A DNA stretch of 64,000 nucleotides from RGIG3528 sp963649295 (lineage in GTDB: Bacteria; Bacillota; Clostridia; Lachnospirales; Lachnospiraceae): positions 29,642 to 93,641 of the forward strand of contig CAVJHK010000002.1 of assembly GCA_963649295.1 (NCBI GenBank), read 5' to 3'. Position 1 is the first letter of the stretch. Each line of letters starts with the position of its first letter. Positions 26,583 to 35,217 of this stretch are shown here, one piece after another. The translations under genes were made by a program, and so were the position numbers. The notes under the pieces were generated by a model, which was not told the DNA's origin, made no database searches, and saw only the letters and a list, made by a program, of their open reading frames with translations.

Positions 26583-29270
26583 ATGAAACTCCGTAAAATT
26601 AAAGGAAATTCGGGATATACGACATTCGGATGCATGTGGAAAGAGGGAGAATGTGAGCGTGATTCGGGCTTTATATGTAAAAATGAAAAGGGAGATACTG
26701 TTCCCCTTCAGTCAAGAATTACGGCATATTGGCCAACAGGAACAGTAAAGTGGACTGCGCATACGGCGGACAGTAAGTATCTCCTTAATGAATTTACGGT
26801 TGATGTGTCAAAAAACAAAAATACGATAGAACAATATTCGTGCGGTGCGGAATATAAAAATGCATGTAACAAAGAATTTTGTAATGCGGAAAATGCAAAT
26901 CCGGGCGGAATCACAATTTCCGAAACAGAAAACGAAATTTTTGTATTTAACGGTATTTTTACGATCAGAATAAAAAAGTCCGGCGGGAATTTGTTTGAGG
27001 ATATTGTTAAGAACGATAAAATAATTGCATTTTTGGCGCATCCGAAGCTTATAATTGAGGAACCCGTGACCATAAACGGAGAAACCTGTCGCTCCGAAAA
27101 AAATTATTACGGGCGGATAGATAAGGTTGAACCGGAAGAACAGGGCGATTTGCAATGCATTTTTAAATTTACGGGAACGCATGTGAGACTTAATGACGAA
27201 AAATTGCAATTTGTCATAAGAATGCGTATAAATTACAATTCGCCGTCACTTCATTTTGTGCATACATTTATTTATGACGGTGACGAAAACAAAGATTTTT
27301 TGAAGGGATTGGGAGTAAGCTTTGGTATGCCTCTGTCCGGCGAAATGTATAACCGCCACATAAAGGTGACGGGTGACTATGGCATATTTCATGAATCTGC
27401 GGTTACACTTCAAAGCTGGCGCCCGAGAGTGCCTGAGGGACTTTCTGAATCTCAAATGGCGGGCGAAGTTTTAAAGCCTACCGGTGATGCGCTTACAGCA
27501 ATTCAAAAAATTATGGAAGCCGTGCCTTTTTGGGGGACTTATGACATATGCCAGGACTCCGTAAATCACTTTGAAATCAGAAAAAAGCTTACGGGTGACG
27601 AATTCGGCTATATAGATTCTTTGCACGGAAACCGTACGGACGGCGCAATGTGTGTGGGGAGCGAATCGGGCTCGGTATTGCTCGGAATTCGTGATTTTTG
27701 GGAAAAGTATCCGTCGGGATATACGGTAACGGGCTTTGATACCGATAATTTAAACATAGACATCTGGCTTTGGAGCCCAAGCGCCAGACCTATGGATTAC
27801 AGGCATTATGCCGCGCGCGGATATAACCGGGTTTGTTACGAGGGCTATGATTATAAGGGAGCGGATCCTTACGGAACAGCATGCACAAACGAATTTGAAA
27901 TCATGTTTTCCGACAAAATGATTGTAAGCGACGAAGAGCTTGGGATTTTTAAGGAAAATTATACCGATCCCGTCTTTTATGCGGGTGATCCCGAATTTTA
28001 CCATGATATGCGCGCATTCGGTTACTGGTCGCTGCCGCTTACATCCACGGAAACCGAAAAATGGCTTGAAGGTGAGCTCGAAAAAGCATTTAAATTTTAT
28101 GAAAACGAAGTGGAGCAGCGCCTTTGGTACGGAATGTTTAATTATGGCGATTTTATGCATACTTATGATATTTCGAGGCATAAATGGCGTTATGATGTGG
28201 GCGGCTATGCATGGGACAATACGGAGCTTGTGCCCACACTCTGGCTCTGGCTTTATTTTATGAGAACGGGAAGGGCGGATGTGTTCAGGCTTGCCGAACG
28301 GCTTTCGCGCCATACGTCGGAGGTGGATGTTTATCATATCGGAAAATACAAGGGAATGGGCTCACGCCACAATGTGCGCCACTGGGGATGCCCCTGCAAG
28401 GAAGCGCGAATTGCGATGGCGGGGCATCACAGATATTATTATTATCTGACCGGCGACAGACGTCTTGAAGACATCTTTGAGGAACTGAAAGATAATGAGG
28501 AAACATTTAAGGCGCGCGATCCGCTCGGAGATTTTTATGATAAGTCGGAAATGGTTTATGTAAGCCATGCACGTTCGGGCCCTGACTGGTCTTCGCTTTG
28601 TTCAAACTGGATGACGGAATGGGAAAGAAAAAATGATGCAAGGTACCGCGACAAAATACTTGTAGGCTCGGACGACATTAAAAAGGCACCCTTAAAGCTT
28701 ATATCGGGCCCGGATTTTGAATTTGATCCGGATACGGTGCATTTGCGCTACATAGGAGAGCGCACGACCGGCGGAACGCATTTGCAAATATGCATGGGAG
28801 CACCTTCAATCTGGACCGAAATGGCGGATTTGCTTTGTGACGAAGAATGGAAAGACATGATGGCAGATTACGGCAAAATGTATTTTCTTTCGTATGACGA
28901 GCAAAGAAAAGCGGGAAAAGGCCTAATCGGAAACAGGGAATTTACGATTCCGATGTTTGCGGCGGGAATAGGAGCATATGCGGCAAAAAGATTGCAGGAT
29001 CCGGAGCTTGCCAAAAACGTATGGAAGATTTTGCTTAATTCCGTGATTTCGGAAAACGATTTAACCGGATTTTCGTGTGTGACACATCATGACACCGCAA
29101 ATATAAAGGAATTAAAGGAAATTCCGTGGATCAGCACGAATTTTGCGGCCCAATTTTGCTTAAATGCGATAATGGCACTTGATTTTATAAGGGAATATTT
29201 GCCGGGGACACTTGACGCAGCAAAAAAAATGATAGATTCCGGCGAAAGCTCGGTTTTCAGAAAGGCATAA
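26583..29270 (+). CDS. YetA / PcRGLX-like protein, probable exo-rhamnogalacturonan lyase (PL26-type)
   Basis: 895 residues, no signal peptide. I recognise the family that contains B. subtilis YetA and the fungal exo-rhamnogalacturonan lyase PcRGLX (PL26). Layout: N-terminal beta domain (1-230), a central segment (about 240-480) and an alpha/alpha-barrel-like C-terminal domain (about 490-895) rich in aromatic and His motifs (LWYGMFNYGDFMHTYD, SRHNVRHWGCPCKEARIAM, AGHHRYYYYLTGD). PcRGLX releases unsaturated galacturonosyl-rhamnose from RG-I ends. The gene follows the GH2 gene by 13 bp with an AGGAGG site, so they are co-transcribed. The lyase call is by family; activity of bacterial members is less well known. 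Confidence 0.75.
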   Translation: MKLRKIKGNSGYTTFGCMWKEGECERDSGFICKNEKGDTVPLQSRITAYWPTGTVKWTAHTADSKYLLNEFTVDVSKNKNTIEQYSCGAEYKNACNKEFCNAENANPGGITISETENEIFVFNGIFTIRIKKSGGNLFEDIVKNDKIIAFLAHPKLIIEEPVTINGETCRSEKNYYGRIDKVEPEEQGDLQCIFKFTGTHVRLNDEKLQFVIRMRINYNSPSLHFVHTFIYDGDENKDFLKGLGVSFGMPLSGEMYNRHIKVTGDYGIFHESAVTLQSWRPRVPEGLSESQMAGEVLKPTGDALTAIQKIMEAVPFWGTYDICQDSVNHFEIRKKLTGDEFGYIDSLHGNRTDGAMCVGSESGSVLLGIRDFWEKYPSGYTVTGFDTDNLNIDIWLWSPSARPMDYRHYAARGYNRVCYEGYDYKGADPYGTACTNEFEIMFSDKMIVSDEELGIFKENYTDPVFYAGDPEFYHDMRAFGYWSLPLTSTETEKWLEGELEKAFKFYENEVEQRLWYGMFNYGDFMHTYDISRHKWRYDVGGYAWDNTELVPTLWLWLYFMRTGRADVFRLAERLSRHTSEVDVYHIGKYKGMGSRHNVRHWGCPCKEARIAMAGHHRYYYYLTGDRRLEDIFEELKDNEETFKARDPLGDFYDKSEMVYVSHARSGPDWSSLCSNWMTEWERKNDARYRDKILVGSDDIKKAPLKLISGPDFEFDPDTVHLRYIGERTTGGTHLQICMGAPSIWTEMADLLCDEEWKDMMADYGKMYFLSYDEQRKAGKGLIGNREFTIPMFAAGIGAYAAKRLQDPELAKNVWKILLNSVISENDLTGFSCVTHHDTANIKELKEIPWISTNFAAQFCLNAIMALDFIREYLPGTLDAAKKMIDSGESSVFRKA

Positions 29271-29354
29271 AATACGTAAGTTAACCGATCGGGATAAAAA
29301 AAACAGTCTCTGATCGCAAAAATTTTAAAATTATCCAAACGGAGGAACAAAAAA

Positions 29355-29666
29355 ATGATCAAAGGATTCAAAATGAAACTTTTTCCCGGGCAGGAAGCGG
29401 AGTACGAAAGAAGGCATAATCTGTTGTGGCCCGAAATGAAGGACATGATTCATGAGTACGGCGGCAAAAATTATACAATTTTTCTTGATAAGGAAACGCT
29501 CACGCTTTTTGGTTATATCGAAATAGAAAACGAGGAGCTTTGGGCTAAGGGCGCGGATACCGCAATTAACCGCAAGTGGTGGGATTTTATGGCTGACATC
29601 ATGGAAACAAATCCGGACAACAGCCCCGTAAGCATTGATTTAAAGACGGTTTTCCATCTTGACTAA
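29355..29666 (+). CDS. rhaM: L-rhamnose mutarotase
   Basis: 103 residues, the family length. It interconverts the alpha and beta anomers of L-rhamnose, helping the isomerase. The catalytic His is expected at H21 in YERRHNLLWPEM; the ferredoxin-like fold signature continues with YGGKNYTIFLD, LFGYIEIEN and KWWDFMADIMETNPDNSP. It sits 84 bp after the YetA-like gene with a CGGAGG ribosome site. This gene shows that free L-rhamnose is produced inside the cell. Confidence 0.95.
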   Translation: MIKGFKMKLFPGQEAEYERRHNLLWPEMKDMIHEYGGKNYTIFLDKETLTLFGYIEIENEELWAKGADTAINRKWWDFMADIMETNPDNSPVSIDLKTVFHLD

Positions 29667-29685
29667 AAATACGGGTTGACTCTTC

Positions 29686-29733
29686 AGAAATTCAAGGCGT
29701 AGCCGTATTATACGAAAATTTCTATTATTTTTT
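29686..29733 (+). terminator. Possible terminator between rhaM and the convergent AraC gene
   Basis: AGAAATT (29686-29692) can pair with AATTTCT (29717-29723), followed by ATTATTTTTT. The stem is short and AT-rich, so this is tentative. Confidence 0.3.
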
Positions 29734-29748
29734 GCATGAAAATTATGA

Positions 29749-30711
29749 TTATTTTTCGGGGTACAGCCATCCCTTGTAACGCCGGATTTCCGTTTTGTTT
29801 AACTGTTCTCTTTTTGACAGCGTCTCGTGACGATAGGTGCGGGGCGTTGTCTTTTTTTGTTCGGCAAAATGTCTGTTAAAGCTTGTAAGCGACTTAAAGC
29901 CCACCGCTTCCGAAATGTTTACTATCGGATCTTCGGTGCTGACAAGCAGATCGCATGCTTTATCTATACGCAGCTTATTCAAAAAATCGAGCGGAGAGGT
30001 GCCTATTATGCTGTGAAAGAGGCGCCTGAAGTGTGTGGGGCTTAGGTGCGATATTTCGGCAAGGTAGTCGATGTCGATGCTTTCCGCATAGTGTTCGTCG
30101 ATATAATCAAGGACGGCGGACAGCACCATTGCGTTTTCGGGCGGATTTTCGGATGAGGTTATCGCTTCGCCGCCCGCACTTTGGATGCGGGTGAGTTTAA
30201 CAATCAGCGAAATAAGCAGTCCTGCGGCGCATGTTTTGTAATTTTGTTTTTGACCTTCAAGCTCGTTTACGATTGAGATCGCAAGAGGATAAATGTCGGG
30301 ATATTCGTCGCGCGTAATAATATATTTGTAATTTTTGTAGGCGGCAACGGATAAGTCAAAGCTTTGTACGGCTGTGTTCGGCAAAAAAAGCTTCATAAAT
30401 TCGTTTTCGTCCACATAAATGTATGACCAGTGGCTTTCTGTGCCCGCTTCCGACCAGGTGGTATGCGGAATATTTTTCGGAATACAGGTTATGTCACCCG
30501 CTTTAAAGGAGAGAGGCGCTTTAATTCCGTTAAAATCCATATATCCGGATTCGGAATGGCATATTCCGATCTCGAGACAGTTGTGAAAATGGAGAGTATT
30601 GCTCTTTGTGCTCGAAATTTTCCAATAATCGCCCGAGAGCAGAAATACGGGGAAATCGTAGGGCAGATAATAGTTTCTGTATTCGGTTATTTGGGTCTTT
30701 TGCTTTGACAT
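29749..30711 (-). CDS. AraC-family regulator with cupin sensor domain
   Basis: 320 residues. The N-terminal part (about 30-110) is a cupin-like AraC sugar-binding domain (HFHNCLEIGICHSESGYMDF, GDITCIPKNIPHT). The C-terminal 100 residues hold two helix-turn-helix units (IDYLAEISHLSPTHFRRLFH, IVNISEAVGFKSLTSFNRHF). This organisation matches RhaS/RhaR-type and other sugar-responsive activators. It is divergent from the LplB-like permease at 31045 and next to rhaM, so rhamnose or an RG-I disaccharide is a likely effector. ATG at 30711 with AAGGAG. A cre-like site overlaps its upstream leader. Confidence 0.88.
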   Translation of the reverse strand: MSKQKTQITEYRNYYLPYDFPVFLLSGDYWKISSTKSNTLHFHNCLEIGICHSESGYMDFNGIKAPLSFKAGDITCIPKNIPHTTWSEAGTESHWSYIYVDENEFMKLFLPNTAVQSFDLSVAAYKNYKYIITRDEYPDIYPLAISIVNELEGQKQNYKTCAAGLLISLIVKLTRIQSAGGEAITSSENPPENAMVLSAVLDYIDEHYAESIDIDYLAEISHLSPTHFRRLFHSIIGTSPLDFLNKLRIDKACDLLVSTEDPIVNISEAVGFKSLTSFNRHFAEQKKTTPRTYRHETLSKREQLNKTEIRRYKGWLYPEK

Positions 30712-30719
30712 GGGTTCTC

Positions 30720-30733
30720 CTTAAACGTTTACG
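30720..30733. promoter_or_regulatory. cre-like catabolite-repression site before the AraC gene
   Basis: CTTAAACGTTTACG contains the palindrome TAAACGTTTA (30722-30731) and matches the Gram-positive cre consensus at about 11 of 14 positions. It overlaps the ribosome-site region of the minus-strand AraC gene. The pattern alone is suggestive. Confidence 0.35.
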
Positions 30734-30967
30734 AAAACGAGCATTTATGCGCGGTTTTAAACCAAAAAACTTTGGGAATTAACAAAAATACAAAAAAACA
30801 TGGTAATTATGTACAAAAAAAAACAAACTTAACAAAACAAATTGTCTAAGTTCAACAAGGGTTCGTGACTGTATTTTATCATAAATGGTTGAAATTGCAT
30901 AGTAATAATAAGTATATGATTAGAAAAAAAATTACAAGTATTTCATAATGGTGACACAAGTTGAACG

Positions 30968-30997
30968 TTATAGGAAGTAAAAATTAACTTCCTATAA
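30968..30997. promoter_or_regulatory. 11-bp inverted repeat upstream of the LplB-like permease
   Basis: TTATAGGAAGT (30968-30978) and ACTTCCTATAA (30987-30997) are perfect inverted copies separated by 8 bp. The site lies 48 bp before the start codon at 31045 in the 333-bp divergent region. It could be an operator or, in RNA, a leader hairpin. The remaining divergent sequence is very AT-rich and holds no promoter I can call with confidence. Confidence 0.5.
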
Positions 30998-31044
30998 ATT
31001 ACATTATAAACATGAATAAAAAGCAACACCCCGGAGGTATCTGT

Positions 31045-32040
31045 ATGGGAAAACAAATTGCCGCATCCGTTCCGGCAAAAGAAAACAAAATTGTTGAGCC
31101 GGATCGCAAAACAAAGATTAACCGCATTAAAAAGGATTGCAAAAAAGCGGTTAAGCGCGACTGGCAGCTTTATCTTATGGTTCTCATTCCGCTTGTTCTT
31201 GTGATTTTGTTTAATTATGCGGCTTATCCGGGACTCAGGATGGTTTTCTACGATTACAAAATCATGAAGGGCTATGAAGGCAGCAAATTCGTCGGATTCG
31301 AAAATTTTAAGACTCTTTTTCACAGCTCGCAGTTTTTGTCCGCTTTAAAAAATTCGATTGTATTTAATATCCTTGATTTGCTTCTCGGATTTCCGATGCC
31401 GATTATCCTTGCTCTTCTTTTGAACGAGCTCAGATACAAAAAATTCAAAAAAGTTTCGCAAACAATACTTTATCTTCCTCACTTCCTTTCGTGGGCCGTT
31501 ATCGGAGCCGTTGGATATGCGATGTTCCGTCCTCAGACGGGCTTTGTGAACATCCTTTTAAAGGAATGGGGGTTGATAGAAGAGGGAATTCCATTTCTTA
31601 CCGAAAAATGGCATTGGGCGATTACATATCTGATTGTTGCCGTCTGGCAGTCGATGGGATGGGGCACAATCCTTTATCTTGCCGCAATCTCAAGCATCAG
31701 TGGCGAACTTTATGAGGCTGCGATGATTGACGGCGCAAACCGCTGGCAGAGAATGTGGCATATCACGCTTCCCGGAATCAGAAGTACGGCTGTAACGCTT
31801 CTTATTATGAATCTCGGCCGTCTCATGGGCTCAAGCCTTGAGCGTCTTACGGCATTTGACAATGCGATGGTAAGAGATTTCCAATATCAGCTTGCCGTAT
31901 ATATTTATCAATTCGGACTTCAGTCGTCCCACTATTCGCTTGCCACGGCCGCAAATCTGTTCCAGTCGGTAATCGGACTTATACTTGTGCTTGTTTCCGA
32001 CCGTATAGCAAAAGCGCTCGGCGAAAACGGATTGTTATAG
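31045..32040 (+). CDS. LplB-type ABC transporter permease
   Basis: 331 residues from the ATG at 31045, which has CCGGAGGT upstream; an in-frame ATG at 31012 has no ribosome site. A basic cytoplasmic N-terminus of about 40 residues precedes six membrane segments. The contact loop reads EAAMIDGANRWQRMWHITLP, and the region with NLGRLMGSSLERLTAFDN is typical of the LplB/YtcP-partner family. It forms a transport system with the next two genes. In B. subtilis, lplABC lies next to yetA in the same pathway cluster. Confidence 0.9.
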   Translation: MGKQIAASVPAKENKIVEPDRKTKINRIKKDCKKAVKRDWQLYLMVLIPLVLVILFNYAAYPGLRMVFYDYKIMKGYEGSKFVGFENFKTLFHSSQFLSALKNSIVFNILDLLLGFPMPIILALLLNELRYKKFKKVSQTILYLPHFLSWAVIGAVGYAMFRPQTGFVNILLKEWGLIEEGIPFLTEKWHWAITYLIVAVWQSMGWGTILYLAAISSISGELYEAAMIDGANRWQRMWHITLPGIRSTAVTLLIMNLGRLMGSSLERLTAFDNAMVRDFQYQLAVYIYQFGLQSSHYSLATAANLFQSVIGLILVLVSDRIAKALGENGLL

Positions 32041-32053
32041 AAAGGAGGTCACT

Positions 32054-32974
32054 ATGGCTAAAAACAAAGACAAAATTAACGAAAGCACTGTCGGTGACGG
32101 AACAAGGGCCATTACAAAATTCCGTGTCAGTGATCTTCTCATAATGATATTTATCGGGATATTGTGTCTTACATGCGTCATTCCCTTTTGGCATGTTGCC
32201 GTAAAATCCATTTCAAGCAATGCCGCAGTTTCCGCAAATTCGGTTTTCTTGTGGCCAAAGGACTTGAGCTTTGCCGCTTACAAGCAGATATTCAAAGACG
32301 GTGAGCTTACTTATTCGATGGCTTTTTCCGTCGGGGTGACCGTACTTTTTACGGTTCTCGGAATGCTTGTATGCACATGTGCGGCTTATCCGCTTTCAAG
32401 AAAACGGCTTAAGGGCAGGGCAGTATTGTCGTTTTTACTCATGGTTCCCATGTATTTTTCGGCAGGACTCCTTCCTACATACCTTTTGTATTATAAGCTT
32501 CATTTGATAGACAATTTTTGGGTACTTATTCTTCCTCTTATTTATTCGGCTTACAATATGATGATAATGAAGAATTATTTCCTTACCAATTTGCCGGATG
32601 AACTTGAGGAATCGGCATTCCTTGACGGTGCAACAAATTTCCAGATACTTTGGAAAATAGCACTTCCGCTTTCAAAGCCTATTATTGCAACGCTTTCGCT
32701 TTTCTATGCGGTCGGACGTTGGAATGCATATTCGGACAACATGTATTATACTTCAAAGGAAAGCTTAAAGCTTGCGCAATACAAGCTCTATCAGATGGTT
32801 TTGAACGCATCGGACACAATCGATTTGGTCGGTGAAACAACTGCTCAAAAGAGCTCACCGCAGGTCTTGCAGGCGGCATCGATAATGTTTGTCACGATTC
32901 CGATCCTTGTGATTTATCCTTTTGTGCAAAAATATTTTGTTAAGGGCACAATGGTGGGTGCCGTAAAGGGATGA
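32054..32974 (+). CDS. LplC-type ABC transporter permease
   Basis: 306 residues, six predicted membrane segments, loop ESAFLDGATNFQILWKIALP, then AVGRWNAYSDNMYYT, which is typical of LplC/YtcP. The start has a strong AAAGGAGGT site 13 bp after its partner. The C-terminus VKGTMVGAVKG is characteristic of this family. Confidence 0.92.
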   Translation: MAKNKDKINESTVGDGTRAITKFRVSDLLIMIFIGILCLTCVIPFWHVAVKSISSNAAVSANSVFLWPKDLSFAAYKQIFKDGELTYSMAFSVGVTVLFTVLGMLVCTCAAYPLSRKRLKGRAVLSFLLMVPMYFSAGLLPTYLLYYKLHLIDNFWVLILPLIYSAYNMMIMKNYFLTNLPDELEESAFLDGATNFQILWKIALPLSKPIIATLSLFYAVGRWNAYSDNMYYTSKESLKLAQYKLYQMVLNASDTIDLVGETTAQKSSPQVLQAASIMFVTIPILVIYPFVQKYFVKGTMVGAVKG

Positions 32975-33052
32975 CCCATGGGAAATGCCCGGATAATTAA
33001 ATAATCAATATCTTGATAGTTTCCCTTTTTAAGGGTGCTATATAAATCAGCG

Positions 33053-33066
33053 TGAAAACGCCAAAA
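33053..33066 (+). promoter_or_regulatory. cre-like site before the LplA-like gene
   Basis: TGAAAACGCCAAAA matches the cre consensus at about 12 of 14 positions and lies directly before the ribosome site of the 33079 gene. A repressor bound here would act as a roadblock. A promoter in the 104-bp gap is only weakly visible (TTGATA at 33013 and TATAAA at 33041, spacing too long). Confidence 0.4.
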
Positions 33067-33078
33067 AGGAGGAATTTT

Positions 33079-34737
33079 ATGAAGAAAAACTTTCTTCGAA
33101 GAGCTGTGACACTTGCACTCAGTGCTGTTATGGCTGTTTCAATGCTTGCGGGCTGCGGCAATAAGGAAAACGGCGGCTCGGGCGATGCGGATGCCGAGTG
33201 GACGGCATTCAAGGACAACGTTACCATTCAGATCCCTGTTTATGACAGAGGTGAAGACGGCGACGAAACAAACAACTATTGGACAAAGTGGATTCAGTCC
33301 GAATTTGGTGACAAATATAACATTACGGTTCAATTTGTGACAATCGGACGCGGTACGGTTCTTGACGATTACAACAAGCTTGCAAATGCGGGCACGCTTC
33401 CGACGATTCTTATGGAATACGATTTCGATAAGTGCGCATATTGGGCAAACGACGGCTTCCTTCAGGAAATAGACCTTGACTATTTTGCAAAGGTTGCTCC
33501 CACATACTATCAGATGATGGTTGACAACAACTATATCCAGTATTCTTCCCTCAACGGAAAGACATATTTTGCACTTGCCGAGAGACCTTACTCCGACACA
33601 AACTACAACTGGGTAACGTTCTATCGTAAGGATTGGCTTGACAAGCTTGGCCTTTCTTATCCCGAAAAGTGGTCTGAGTGGCTCAACGTTTATGCAAAGA
33701 TCAAGGAAGCAGGACTTGCGACATATCCCGCAGGCGGCACAAAGATTACGGGTGCCGGCGTAGACCAGAATTATATTTACAGAACATATCCTCAGGATGA
33801 ATATGCATGGGCAACAACAGGCGATTATGCGATTCCCGCACTTTCGACGGCTGCTCAGAAGGTCCTTCTTGAAAGAAGAAACGAGCTTTATAATGCAGGC
33901 TATTATGATCCCGAATTTGCAACAAAGTCTTCATCGGACGGCGAAGCAGATTTCATCGCGGGCAAGACATTTGCATACAGCGCATATATTGCAACGGATA
34001 TGCCGGTGCTTAACAGCTTCTATGAGACAAATCCGAATGCAACACTTGGAATTGCTCCCATTACAACATCTACGGATGACGGAGCAGGCGCAGTTTCTTG
34101 TGCTTATCGTGTAAACAACGCATACGGCATGATGGTAGGCTTCTCGGCTACAGCTACGGCTGATCAGGTTAAGGCAGCCATGATGTATATGGAATGGCTC
34201 ATTCAGCCCGATAACCTCTTCACATTCCAGTATGGTATCGAAGGAAAGACATTTGACAAGGATGCTAACGGAAATGCTGTTCTTCGTTCGGCAGAAAATC
34301 AGGATCCCGAATATTTAATGGTTGCACGTCAGAACAAGGACTATTTCTGCATCTGCATCGAAGGAAGAAAGCTTGCAAGCATTGAGGAAACGGTTACGGC
34401 TTCATATCCCGCAAATTATAAGGACAGCCAGAGCTTCTACGATCAGATCGTAAAGAACTATTATACTTATAAGCAGATCATCGCAAACACACCTATGTAT
34501 GCGGTTACCGACTGCAAATTTGCGCTTACTCTTGAGCAGGCAGCATCACTTCAGCCTTACCTTCTTACACAATATGAAACATATGCAACACAGCTTGTTG
34601 TATGCAAGCCTGCAGAGTTTGATTCACTTTATGATTCACTCAGCGCAAAGTACTTAAACGATGGCTATCAGACAGTTATCGATGAGAGAGCCGCAGCATA
34701 TAAGGAAGGAAAGACAAGCTCACTTCCGAAATATTGA
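33079..34737 (+). CDS. LplA/YtcQ-type lipoprotein solute-binding protein
   Basis: 552 residues. Signal peptide with lipobox LAGC (Cys near residue 26) and a short Gly/Ser/Asp linker. The domain architecture matches LplA-type binding proteins of about 500-550 residues; recognisable segments are NYNWVTFYRKDWLDKLGL and FQYGIEGKTFDKDANGNAVL. The start at 33079 follows AAGGAGG; an upstream in-frame GTG at 33052 is not used because it precedes that ribosome site. Codon use suggests high expression. It is the receptor for the 31045/32054 permeases, probably for unsaturated or galactosylated RG-I oligosaccharides. Confidence 0.9.
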   Translation: MKKNFLRRAVTLALSAVMAVSMLAGCGNKENGGSGDADAEWTAFKDNVTIQIPVYDRGEDGDETNNYWTKWIQSEFGDKYNITVQFVTIGRGTVLDDYNKLANAGTLPTILMEYDFDKCAYWANDGFLQEIDLDYFAKVAPTYYQMMVDNNYIQYSSLNGKTYFALAERPYSDTNYNWVTFYRKDWLDKLGLSYPEKWSEWLNVYAKIKEAGLATYPAGGTKITGAGVDQNYIYRTYPQDEYAWATTGDYAIPALSTAAQKVLLERRNELYNAGYYDPEFATKSSSDGEADFIAGKTFAYSAYIATDMPVLNSFYETNPNATLGIAPITTSTDDGAGAVSCAYRVNNAYGMMVGFSATATADQVKAAMMYMEWLIQPDNLFTFQYGIEGKTFDKDANGNAVLRSAENQDPEYLMVARQNKDYFCICIEGRKLASIEETVTASYPANYKDSQSFYDQIVKNYYTYKQIIANTPMYAVTDCKFALTLEQAASLQPYLLTQYETYATQLVVCKPAEFDSLYDSLSAKYLNDGYQTVIDERAAAYKEGKTSSLPKY

Positions 34738-34830
34738 TTAAAACCATGATTACAAACAGAAAGCGGTTTGCGAATAATTTTGCAATATGGATGACCGGCT
34801 TTTGATAGATGTGACATGGATTAAAAAATT

Positions 34831-34860
34831 TACAGCCTCCGGGGATACTCGGGGGCTGTA
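34831..34860. other. Strong GC-rich stem-loop after the LplA-like gene
   Basis: TACAGCC at one end and GGCTGTA at the other close a long stem with further inner pairs. On the plus strand it is followed by only two T, so it is not a classical terminator there; on the minus strand a run of T follows. It may protect the 3' end of the transporter mRNA or act as a weak terminator. The rest of 34738-35050 holds no gene. Confidence 0.5.
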
Positions 34861-35055
34861 TTAAAAAGAAGCGGAAATATCGGATTTTTTTGCTGAATCG
34901 TTGTTGTACAGATTAAAGACACATAAAAAGTGCGTTTTTGATGTATACAATAATGAAGTGATTATGGAGTTTATAAGTTTTTTAATTTATCATATTGATT
35001 AATGTAAAGCGTCAAAAGGTTATGCTCTTAACAAAAATCCTTTGCGGGAAAAATT

Positions 35056-35082
35056 TTGATATACAGAGTTAACAAATATAAT
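35056..35082 (+). promoter_or_regulatory. Putative promoter of the GH105-to-rhaA operon
   Basis: TATAAT at 35077-35082 is a perfect -10. TTGATA at 35056-35061 is a 5/6 -35, but the spacing is only 15 nt, so activity may need an activator. It lies 136 bp before the GH105 start codon. Confidence 0.4.
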
Positions 35083-35092
35083 AGGAAGAGTT

Positions 35093-35146
35093 TTAAGAAC
35101 CGGAATTAGGAACAATTTTAAGAATCGGAATTAAGAACCGAAATTA
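35093..35146 (+). repeat. Three near-identical 16-bp direct repeats in the leader of the GH105 gene
   Basis: TTAAGAACCGGAATTA (35093-35108), TTAAGAATCGGAATTA (35118-35133) and TTAAGAACCGAAATTA (35131-35146) differ by one or two bases. They lie just downstream of the putative promoter, so they should be transcribed. They could be regulator sites or products of replication slippage. Confidence 0.65.
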
Positions 35147-35217
35147 AAAGACGGATTTATACATGCAACAAAAGACAATTTGTTTTATTTTGTCTTAAGG
35201 CAAAAAAGGAGGAATTT

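Noticed and set aside
27750..28337. 195-codon minus-strand frame inside the YetA-like gene
   Set aside because: Antisense shadow of a recognisable protein.
34831..34860. Classical rho-independent terminator after the LplA-like gene
   Set aside because: The stem is strong but only two T follow on the plus strand; recorded as a stem-loop instead.
35093..35146. CRISPR array
   Set aside because: Only three 16-bp copies with spacing of 9 bp and overlapping ends; no array geometry and no cas genes.
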